A stretch of 37,432 bases of DNA. It comes from PALSA-607 sp036510735. Its GTDB lineage: Bacteria; Actinomycetota; Actinomycetes; Acidothermales; Acidothermaceae. The stretch is taken from NCBI GenBank assembly GCA_036510735.1, contig DATCDK010000093.1, positions 1-37,432 on the forward strand. The letters are read 5' to 3'. Below, in pieces: positions 1 to 7,932 of this stretch (within the stretch, counting starts at the first letter, position 1; each line of letters starts with the position of its first letter). The translations under genes were made by a program, and so were the position numbers. The notes below the pieces were generated by a model, which saw only the letters and a list, made by a program, of their open reading frames with translations, did no database searches and was not told where the DNA came from.

Positions 1-2
1 CC

Positions 3-239
3 CTAGGCGTCCGGGTGCATCGCGCGCCAGCGCTCACCCTGCGATTTGATGACCGGTGCTTGAAGAGCCTTATTCAGTTGCTGGTTCGACCAGGCCCGAC
101 CGAGTTCAATCGCTTTCTTGGCGGCCTTCCGAGGCGTGGGGTGACTGCTGGCTTTGGTCGCGGCAGCAGCAAGAGCCGCCACAAACAGATACTTCACCGC
201 GCGACCCGTGACGCTCGTGCGACCGCGATCGGCACTCAT
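3..239 (-). CDS. small hypothetical protein, 78 aa
   Basis: I do not recognise this protein. It is a complete frame of 78 residues, opening with ATG behind a clear AGGAG ribosome site and closing with TAG just inside the window edge. The N-terminal third holds a short Ala-rich hydrophobic stretch (about residues 15-30, AVKYLFVAALAAAA). The rest is basic, with a Lys/Arg-rich middle (PRKAAKKAIELGRAW) and no cysteine. It could be a small membrane-anchored or nucleoid-associated protein, but nothing proves either. It lies 121 bases downstream of uvrB on the same strand and may be read from the same transcript. The good ribosome site is the main reason to believe it is real. Confidence 0.6.
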   Translation of the reverse strand: MSADRGRTSVTGRAVKYLFVAALAAAATKASSHPTPRKAAKKAIELGRAWSNQQLNKALQAPVIKSQGERWRAMHPDA

Positions 240-360
240 GCGACGCTCCTAATGATGACCGTGAGCAACCTGTGGGCACGTGGCGACCCCGACGATATCG
301 ACGGAACGCCGATTCCGACAGGATTTGTTGCCGCAGCCACCGCGAATGACGGCCGGTCGA

Positions 361-2469
361 TCAGCGGATGCCGGCGGCCTCCATGCCGCGCAGTTCCTTC
401 TTCAGCTCGTGGATCTCGTCGCGCAGCCTGGCTGCCAGCTCGAAGTGCAACTCGGTTGCGGCAGTGTGCATCTGCTCGGTGAGCTGGGTGATGAGCTCGC
501 CCAGCTCCTCACGCGGCATCCCGGCGAGCTCCCGCGCGTGCGCTCCGGCACCCCGAGACGAGAGCCCGGGCACCGGGGCCTTGCCCCGGCTCATCTGCCG
601 GCCACCGCCGCCGATGAGAGCCTGCGTATCGACGTCCTCGCGAACGATCGAGTCGAGGATGTCGGCGATCCGCTTGCGCAACGGCTGCGGGTCGATCCCC
701 CGCTCGACGTTGTAAGCGACCTGCTTGGCGCGGCGACGATTGGTCTCGTCGATCGCATGCGCCATGGACGCGGTGACGGTATCGGCGTACATGTGCACCT
801 GACCGGACACGTTGCGCGCCGCTCGACCGATGGTTTGGATCAGCGACGTGCCCGAGCGCAGGAACCCTTCCTTGTCGGCGTCGAGGATCGACACCAGTGA
901 CACCTCTGGCAGGTCGAGACCTTCGCGTAGGAGGTTGATGCCGACAAGGACGTCGAACTCACCGAGCCGGAGCTCGCGCAGCAACTCGACGCGACGCAAA
1001 GTGTCGACCTCGCTGTGCAGGTAGCGCACCCGGATACCGAGCTCGAGCAAGTAGTCCGTGAGGTCTTCGGACATCTTCTTCGTCAACGTCGTGACAAGTA
1101 CCCGCTCGTTGCGCTCGGCGCGCAACCGGATCTCGTGCACCAGGTCGTCGATCTGGCCCTTGCTTGGCTTCACCACGATCTCTGGGTCGATGAGACCGGT
1201 TGGCCGGATCACCTGCTCGACGACGTCACCCTGGACACGGCCCAACTCGTACGGCCCTGGGGTGGCCGAAAGGTAGACGGTCTGACCGATGCGTTCGACG
1301 AACTCTTCCCAGCGAAGGGGCCGGTTGTCCATCGCACTCGGCAATCGGAAGCCGTGCTCGACCAGATTGCGTTTGCGCGACATGTCGCCCTCGTACATGC
1401 CGCCGATCTGCGGCACCGTGACATGTGACTCGTCGATGACGAGCAGGAAGTCTTCTGGGAAGTAGTCGAGCAACGTGTTCGGCGCCGTACCGGGAGCGCG
1501 GCCGTCGATGTGGCGACTGTAGTTCTCGATACCCGAGCAGCTGCCCACCTGCCGCATCATCTCGAGGTCATACGTCGTGCGCATGCGCAGCCGTTGTGAC
1601 TCCAGCAGCTTGCCTTGTTTTTCCAGCTCGGCGAGGCGTTCTTCAAGCTCCGCCTCGATGCCGGCGATCGCTCGTTCCATCCGCTCGGGACCCGCGACGT
1701 AGTGCGACGCCGGAAACACGTACAACTCTGTGTCTTCAGTGACAAGCTCACCAGTCAACGGATGCAGCGTCGACAGCCGTTCGATCGTGTCGCCAAACAT
1801 CTCGATGCGCACCGCGAGCTCTTCGTACTGAGGAATGATCTCGATCGTGTCGCCACGCACCCGGAACGTGCCGCGAGTGAATGCGACGTCGTTGCGCGTG
1901 TACTGAATCTCGACCAGCTTGCGTAGCAGCTTGTCGCGCTCGATCTCTTGGCCCACCTTGAGCCTGACCATGCGGTCGACGTACTCCTGCGGCGTGCCGA
2001 GGCCGTAGATGCACGAAACGCTCGCCACCACGACGACATCGCGGCGCGTCAGCAAGCTGTTCGTGGCCGAATGCCGCAACCGCTCGACCTCGTCGTTGAT
2101 CGACGAGTCTTTCTCGATGTAGGTATCGGTCTGCGGGATGTAGGCCTCGGGCTGGTAGTAGTCGTAGTAGCTCACGAAGTACTCGACCGCGTTGTTCGGG
2201 AGCATCTCGCGCAGCTCGTTGGCCAGCTGGGCCGCCAGCGTCTTGTTCGGAGCCATCACCAGGGTGGGCCGCTGAAGCCGCTCGATCAGCCACGCCGTGG
2301 TCGCCGACTTGCCGGTGCCGGTGGCGCCCAGGAGCACCGCATCGCGGTCGCCGCGCTTGATCCGCTGCTCCAGATCGGCGATCGCCGTGGGCTGGTCGCC
2401 GGATGGGGTGAAGTCGCTGACAACCTGCAGCGGTGCCACGCTGCGCACAAGATCGGTAACGGGTCTCAC
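361..2469 (-). CDS. uvrB: UvrABC excision nuclease subunit B
   Basis: UvrB is the damage-verifying helicase-like subunit of bacterial nucleotide excision repair; it is loaded onto DNA by UvrA and then recruits UvrC. The protein is about 702 residues, normal for actinobacteria. Visible in order are Walker A GATGTGKS (residues 48-55), the damage-probing beta-hairpin region YYDYYQPEAYIP, the Walker B motif VIDESHVTVPQI, SATPGPYEL, the helicase motifs GINLLREGLDLPEVS and QTIGRAARN, and a C-terminal UVR domain (about 655-690) that binds UvrC. I chose the GTG that gives MRPVTDLV because actinomycete homologues begin this way. A GTG three codons upstream has a CGGAG 12 bases before it and is possible; the frame stays open further upstream but without homology. 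No SOS (LexA) box is obvious upstream. Confidence 0.97.
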   Translation of the reverse strand: MRPVTDLVRSVAPLQVVSDFTPSGDQPTAIADLEQRIKRGDRDAVLLGATGTGKSATTAWLIERLQRPTLVMAPNKTLAAQLANELREMLPNNAVEYFVSYYDYYQPEAYIPQTDTYIEKDSSINDEVERLRHSATNSLLTRRDVVVVASVSCIYGLGTPQEYVDRMVRLKVGQEIERDKLLRKLVEIQYTRNDVAFTRGTFRVRGDTIEIIPQYEELAVRIEMFGDTIERLSTLHPLTGELVTEDTELYVFPASHYVAGPERMERAIAGIEAELEERLAELEKQGKLLESQRLRMRTTYDLEMMRQVGSCSGIENYSRHIDGRAPGTAPNTLLDYFPEDFLLVIDESHVTVPQIGGMYEGDMSRKRNLVEHGFRLPSAMDNRPLRWEEFVERIGQTVYLSATPGPYELGRVQGDVVEQVIRPTGLIDPEIVVKPSKGQIDDLVHEIRLRAERNERVLVTTLTKKMSEDLTDYLLELGIRVRYLHSEVDTLRRVELLRELRLGEFDVLVGINLLREGLDLPEVSLVSILDADKEGFLRSGTSLIQTIGRAARNVSGQVHMYADTVTASMAHAIDETNRRRAKQVAYNVERGIDPQPLRKRIADILDSIVREDVDTQALIGGGGRQMSRGKAPVPGLSSRGAGAHARELAGMPREELGELITQLTEQMHTAATELHFELAARLRDEIHELKKELRGMEAAGIR

Positions 2470-2543
2470 GCAGAACACCGTACGTGGTTGCTCCGACAGT
2501 TTCCTCCGCGCCGGAATCAGGCCCAAGCGGGCGCGATCCTCGA

Positions 2544-2611
2544 CTTCGCATCCCGGGTGGTTGCCGGAACCGCCCAAAAGGTGCCGGAGAACAACCACCC
2601 GGGATGCGAAG
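2544..2611. repeat. 20-bp perfect inverted repeat, 28-base loop
   Basis: The left arm (2544-2563) and right arm (2592-2611) are exact reverse complements over 20 bases, with core CATCCCGGGTGGTTG. The loop of 28 bases is itself GC-rich. There is no T-run on either side, so it is not a standard intrinsic terminator. It lies about 75-140 bases upstream of the uvrB start and would sit in its 5' leader if transcription begins further upstream. It could be a structured leader, a dispersed repeat of the REP or MITE type, or a transcription boundary for coaE. Confidence 0.8.
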
Positions 2612-2822
2612 AAGGCCAGACCGAGGGGCGGTCGGGACGGGTGTGACGGACGGTGATCGCTGGTGCCACAGTGGCCAAAGATTCTCGCGAAATTCGCTTC
2701 CCAGTAAGGGATTTCTCCCCTAACGTTTCGTCTCGCAAGAAGTGATCCGCCGCTCCCGGGCAACTGGGAAAGTGTCGCAGCTGGCTTCGGTCGGCGGTGA
2801 CGGGCGGGGAGCCACTTGCAAT

Positions 2823-2854
2823 GTGACCCCCTGGGCTTCGGCTCGGGGGGTCAC
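2823..2854. terminator. hairpin with TTCG loop after coaE
   Basis: A 14-bp stem closed by a C(TTCG)G tetraloop lies 13 bases past the coaE stop. Read on the plus strand all 14 positions pair, counting two G-U wobbles. Read on the minus strand those two positions become mismatches but the outer nine pairs remain. No T-run follows. It is probably the end of the coaE transcript, since actinobacterial terminators often lack T-runs, although the plus-strand fold is the stronger one. Confidence 0.6.
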
Positions 2855-2866
2855 GTAATTCCGCCC

Positions 2867-3475
2867 CTATTCGTCGCCGCGACGCGCGAGCAGGGCTGCC
2901 CAGAGCCGCGCGACCTCGGCCCGCAAGTCGGCCGGCGTCCCGTCGTTGTCGATGACCCACCAGGCGATCGCGGCGCGCTCCTCATCGGAGGCCTGCACAG
3001 CGATTCGGGCGCGCGCATCGCCGTCCGACATTCCACGAGACGAAAGCACCCGGTCCAGCCGCGCGGCAAGCGACGCCTGCACCACCACGACGACGTCGAA
3101 TTCCGCCGCTATGCCCGTCTCGGCCAGCAACGGCACCGCGTTCACGACGATCGCGTCAGGTGCCGCCGCAGCAATCCTGCGCCTGGTTTCAGCTCGGACC
3201 AGCGGGTGGGTGATCGCCTCAAGGCGGGCGCGTTCACCGGCGTCCGCGAACACGATGGTGGCGACGCGCCGCCGATCAAGGCCGCCATCGCTCGCGACCA
3301 CGCTCGGACCGAACGCCGCCACCACTGCATCGAACCCAGGCGTTCCCGGCAGCACGACATCGCGGGCGACGATGTCGGCATCGATGCCGACGGCGCCCAG
3401 AGCAACCAGCTCCTCGAGGACCGCACTCTTGCCCGAGCCGAGCCCACCGGTCAGGCCGACCGTCAGCGCCGGCAC
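2867..3475 (-). CDS. coaE: dephospho-CoA kinase
   Basis: CoaE phosphorylates the 3'-hydroxyl of dephospho-CoA with ATP, the last step of coenzyme A synthesis, in the cytosol. The chosen GTG start gives VPALTVGLTGGLGSGKS, placing the P-loop GGLGSGKS about ten residues from the N-terminus as usual. The resulting 202 residues match the family length. Also seen are the DADIVARDVV stretch, THPLVR and a VVVVVQA strand typical of the nucleoside-kinase-like fold. Mycobacterial CoaE has an extra C-terminal domain; this protein does not. The frame extends 27 codons upstream, but that part overlaps the preceding lipoprotein gene and is Arg-rich noise. It begins 7 bases after that gene's stop, so the two are probably co-transcribed. 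Confidence 0.95.
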   Translation of the reverse strand: MPALTVGLTGGLGSGKSAVLEELVALGAVGIDADIVARDVVLPGTPGFDAVVAAFGPSVVASDGGLDRRRVATIVFADAGERARLEAITHPLVRAETRRRIAAAAPDAIVVNAVPLLAETGIAAEFDVVVVVQASLAARLDRVLSSRGMSDGDARARIAVQASDEERAAIAWWVIDNDGTPADLRAEVARLWAALLARRGDE

Positions 3476-3482
3476 TGCCTGC

Positions 3483-4247
3483 TCACGCAGACCCGCCCGC
3501 CGACGGCGACGCCGACCCGGAAGGAGCTGCGCCGAACCGCAACATGGCTGCAGCAATCGCCTCGAGCGCGGCCGGCGCCTTGTCGGACGTCACCAAGGTC
3601 GGCGAGAGCTCGACGACGATGGTCCGGGCGAGGTCGCTCATGACCAGCTCGCTCGATGTCGGACCGATCAGGACGAACGCCGCCTTCCCGCTGACGCTCA
3701 CGTTCGACACTGCCGCGCTCGTCCCGTCAGCCTCGATGGTCGTCTGCACTCGGCCGGCAGCCGTCGACGCGTCGATGTAGGTGATGTACGAGACCTGCGC
3801 GAGGGGCACCGGGGTTGGGCTCGCCGTCGGCTTCGCGCCGGACGCCGAAGGCGTGACGGTGGGTGCCACGGTCGGAGCGCCTAGCGCCGTCCCATAGGTG
3901 CACGTCACTCGACCAGTACGGCCTGACTGCGGCACTGGCGCAGCTTTCAGATAGTTGACCTGCCCGAGGATCCCGAAGCCGAGAATCCCCTCGAGCGTGC
4001 CCAGTGGCAGCAGCTGCGAACAGCCGGCCGGTAAAACCGGGGCGGACGGTGACGCGCTGACCGAGGCCGACGTGCTCGCCGCCGCGACGGTCGGCGTTGG
4101 TGCCACCGTGGGTGCCGCGCTGCTACTGGTCTGGCTGACTACAGGTGCCGGGATAATCGGCTTTGCCTTGGAGGTGCATGCAGTGGCACCGACCGCAACC
4201 GCAAGACCAGCGAGACCAGCCACAGCGCGCCAGCTCCGGACTCCCAT
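3483..4247 (-). CDS. Ala/Ser/Thr-rich lipoprotein, possibly DUF3558-like
   Basis: The 254-residue product has a signal peptide with a hydrophobic core (LAGLAVAVGATA) ending at a lipobox-like ATAC, so Cys24 is probably lipidated and the protein held on the outer face of the membrane. A long low-complexity linker of Ala, Ser, Thr and Pro follows (about 30-70). The globular part has two cysteines in the settings AGCSQLLP and RVTCTYG. That spacing and context recall DUF3558 lipoproteins of actinobacteria, but I cannot confirm this. A second Pro/Thr/Ser linker interrupts the domain (about 125-145), and the tail is again Ser/Ala/Gly-rich. It sits between rpsA and coaE, where many relatives have no gene. 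The start is ATG; the ribosome site AAGGA is rather far upstream. Confidence 0.75.
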   Translation of the reverse strand: MGVRSWRAVAGLAGLAVAVGATACTSKAKPIIPAPVVSQTSSSAAPTVAPTPTVAAASTSASVSASPSAPVLPAGCSQLLPLGTLEGILGFGILGQVNYLKAAPVPQSGRTGRVTCTYGTALGAPTVAPTVTPSASGAKPTASPTPVPLAQVSYITYIDASTAAGRVQTTIEADGTSAAVSNVSVSGKAAFVLIGPTSSELVMSDLARTIVVELSPTLVTSDKAPAALEAIAAAMLRFGAAPSGSASPSAGGSA

Positions 4248-4275
4248 GGCGGCAGGCTAATCCTTGCGAGGCTCC

Positions 4276-4310
4276 AAAAACGGCGGACCCCGCCGAAGCG
4301 AGGCCCGCCG
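4276..4310 (-). terminator. intrinsic terminator of rpsA
   Basis: Read on the minus strand, a 13-bp GC-rich stem (two G-U wobbles) closed by a TTCG tetraloop is followed directly by TTTTT. It lies 54 bases past the rpsA stop and before the lipoprotein gene start. This is the most canonical Rho-independent terminator in the window. The lipoprotein-coaE pair downstream therefore probably has its own promoter or depends on read-through. Confidence 0.92.
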
Positions 4311-4364
4311 ATTTCGAATGCACTGGCCGCAAACCGCTGGGGTCGGCCGTCAGTCAGCTGGCGA

Positions 4365-5936
<1,572 letters not shown>

Positions 5937-6171
5937 AAGGGGGTGGACTCCGGTCGCGGACAACAGGTTGGCAGGCGCACGGGCCCGTCGTCTCAGCCGC
6001 GAACGGCGGCCACACTGCGTCTGTTAAGCGCGGGAGGGGTTACCGAAGTCGACCGAAGCGATCGCGAACCTGCTCCATACCGAGGTACACGCAGGCCCAC
6101 ACGCACCTTCCACTTTACGTGGCACGCTGTGAACCGGTCAATCCGGGCCACTCGCGCCCAGATTCGACCCG

Positions 6172-6999
6172 ATGATCATGGAGAAAGGGGCGGCTTTGAC
6201 CTCCGAGGTCGGACGGCGAGTGGTGGGCGCCGACGAGACGGTGCAAGCCAATAGGCGATGGTGGGATGCGGCCGCCGACGACTACCAGTCCGAGCACGGG
6301 GAGTTCCTCGGCGGGCGCGACGCGGCACGGTTCATCTGGGGTCCTGAAGGCTTGGACGAGGCCGACGCCCACCTGCTCGCTCCGGTCGCCGACCTGCCCG
6401 GCCGCCGGGTGCTCGAGGTCGGCTGCGGCGCAGCTCAATGCTCCCGGTGGTTGGCCGCGCAGGGCGCGCTGGCGATCGCGATCGACCTGTCGATGCGCCA
6501 ACTGACGCACGCGGCCCCGCACCCCGGCGTCCGACTCATTCAGGCTGACGCGTGCGCGCTCCCCCTTGCGGATTCCACCGTCGACCTCGCGTGCAGCGCC
6601 TACGGCGCGCTGCCCTTCGTGGCCAGCTCCGTCGACGTGCTGCGCGAGGTGTTCCGGGTGCTTCGTCCGGGCGGCCGTTTCGTCTTCTCGGTGACCCACC
6701 CGATCCGCTGGGCGCTGCCTGACGACCCGGGGCCTGGCGGTCTCACGGTCAGTTCGTCGTACTTCGACCGCACGCCGTACGTCGAAGCGGACGCCGATGG
6801 GCGGGCGACCTACGTCGAGCACCACAGGACACTGGGCGACCGCGTGCGCGACATCGTCGGCGCTGGTTTCGAACTCACTGATCTTGTCGAGCCTGTGTGG
6901 CCGGACACGAACCTGCGCACGTGGGGCGGCTGGTCACCGCTGCGCGGTCGGCTCATTCCCGGCACCGCGATCTTTGTCTGTGACAAACCCGGCGGCTAG
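6172..6999 (+). CDS. class I SAM-dependent methyltransferase
   Basis: This is the only protein gene on the plus strand. The 275-residue product has a Rossmann methyltransferase fold: motif I VLEVGCGAAQCSRWLA (S-adenosylmethionine binding), an acidic residue after the second strand (AIAIDLSMRQL), LIQADACALPLADSTVDLA, and FRVLRPGGRFVFSVTHP. This is the Methyltransf_11 pattern. The N-terminal WWDAAADDYQSEHGEFLG segment is typical of an actinomycete family found beside rpsA. The substrate is unknown. The start is uncertain: ATG at 6172 has no ribosome site, ATG at 6178 is two codons on, and TTG at 6196 follows AAAGGGG at short distance. It diverges from rpsA and converges on a lipoprotein gene with a shared terminator. 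Confidence 0.9.
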   Translation: MIMEKGAALTSEVGRRVVGADETVQANRRWWDAAADDYQSEHGEFLGGRDAARFIWGPEGLDEADAHLLAPVADLPGRRVLEVGCGAAQCSRWLAAQGALAIAIDLSMRQLTHAAPHPGVRLIQADACALPLADSTVDLACSAYGALPFVASSVDVLREVFRVLRPGGRFVFSVTHPIRWALPDDPGPGGLTVSSSYFDRTPYVEADADGRATYVEHHRTLGDRVRDIVGAGFELTDLVEPVWPDTNLRTWGGWSPLRGRLIPGTAIFVCDKPGG

Positions 7000-7023
7000 C
7001 CAAGGAGCTGGCTGCCGCCGGGT
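6987..7023. terminator. shared terminator between convergent genes
   Basis: The arms ACCCGGCGGC and GCCGCCGGGT pair perfectly over 10 bp and continue for four more pairs after a one-base bulge. The left arm includes the methyltransferase stop codon. On the minus strand the stem is followed by TTTGT, a weak T-run, so it probably serves the converging lipoprotein gene best and may act in both directions. Confidence 0.75.
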
Positions 7024-7043
7024 CGCACGAGAGGTCGAGCAGA

Positions 7044-7709
7044 TCAGCTGGACGGGACCGCCAATGCAGACAGTTCTGCCAGCGCCGACGCTTCCGCTGC
7101 GGACGCCTGCGCCTGCGCCGACGCGTTGTCGCCGGCCCCGGTGTCGATGCCGCAGGTGTTCTTCAGGTAGGCGTCGACGTTCTGCTCCGCCTTCTGCACG
7201 GCTGGCGTCTCGAGCGGCGCCTCAACGCTCGGGTCAATCTTGGTGAAGTCGTAGTTGTTCTTCGCGAGCGCGCCGTAGAACTGGTCAAGCGCACCGAACA
7301 GGGTCACCAGGTCGGGCTTGATGGCGTTCGGCGCGGACTTGAGCACGCTGCTCTCGATGCTCTGGAATTGCTGAACGCTTTGCTTGATCGAGGCAACGGC
7401 GTCTGCGCTGCTACCAGTGGCGGCCTGTTGCGCAACGCTGTTGTTGACTTCTGCGGCAACCTGCTGGCAGAACTTGCCGCCACCTGTGGCGACCACCTTC
7501 GATGGCGACGGCAGCGCGGCGGTGGGCGAAGCGGCGGCCGGCCCAGCGGCACTCGTCGCGGCCGCGGCCGCCGGCGCCGTTGATGCCGCCGTCGATCCCG
7601 TCGTCGATGCGGCCGTCTTCTTCGATGAGCAGCCTGCAAGAAGGCCGACTATCGCGAGCGCGGCAAGTCCGGCGGTGCCAAGACGTTGGAACGATGTGGT
7701 CCTGCTCAC
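7044..7709 (-). CDS. lipoprotein of unknown function
   Basis: The chosen GTG start follows GGGGAG with good spacing and gives a 221-residue protein with a typical signal peptide: VSRTTSFQRLG, the hydrophobic core TAGLAALAIVGLL, then lipobox LLAGC, so the Cys is lipidated. The frame is open for 62 codons upstream but lacks signal character there. After the Cys comes an Ala/Thr/Ser-rich linker of about 50 residues. The mature domain is mostly helical (FCQQVAAEVNNSVAQQ, ASIKQSVQQFQSIESSVL) with two cysteines, FCQQ and KNTCGID, probably a disulphide. The tail is Ala/Ser-rich. I do not recognise the domain; it resembles small actinobacterial helical lipoproteins. It lies downstream of polA with its own 223-base upstream gap. 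Confidence 0.85.
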   Translation of the reverse strand: MSRTTSFQRLGTAGLAALAIVGLLAGCSSKKTAASTTGSTAASTAPAAAAATSAAGPAAASPTAALPSPSKVVATGGGKFCQQVAAEVNNSVAQQAATGSSADAVASIKQSVQQFQSIESSVLKSAPNAIKPDLVTLFGALDQFYGALAKNNYDFTKIDPSVEAPLETPAVQKAEQNVDAYLKNTCGIDTGAGDNASAQAQASAAEASALAELSALAVPSS

Positions 7710-7932
7710 GAGCGTCTCCCCAGATAGATGGATCAAGTGCCTGCGACCGGTCGGCGGACGACCACTCGAAAAGAGACGCGGGCCCGCCGCTTGATACATC
7801 CAGACTCCGAAGAACCCCGGGATGTGGACGGCACAGAAGATACCGGCGGCGCCATCAGGGGACCAACCTGAACAAGGCCTGAAGATGCAGAGCAACGAAA
7901 CCGTTATGAGATGGCGTCCGGAGATATTTGCG

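Larger units (their letters stand above)
2470..2866. other. gene-free stretch between coaE and uvrB
   Basis: This 397-base gap holds the probable uvrB promoter region and three inverted repeats but no credible gene. The repeats are a hairpin just after coaE (2823-2854), a short one at 2665-2675 (GCCAC-n-GTGGC), and a 20-bp perfect inverted repeat at 2544-2611. Reading towards uvrB, the middle (about 2680-2740) is visibly richer in A and T than its surroundings and is the likeliest promoter zone. I could not settle on -35 and -10 boxes. Confidence 0.6.

Noticed and set aside
302..317. Short CGGAA / TTCCG hairpin after uvrB as terminator
   Set aside because: The stem has only five pairs and no T-run.
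2470..2760. SOS (LexA) box for uvrB
   Set aside because: No GAAC-n4-GTTC type sequence was found in the upstream region.
2470..2763. Upstream extension of the uvrB frame
   Set aside because: It is open but passes through the inverted repeat and has no similarity to UvrB; homologues start at MRPVT.
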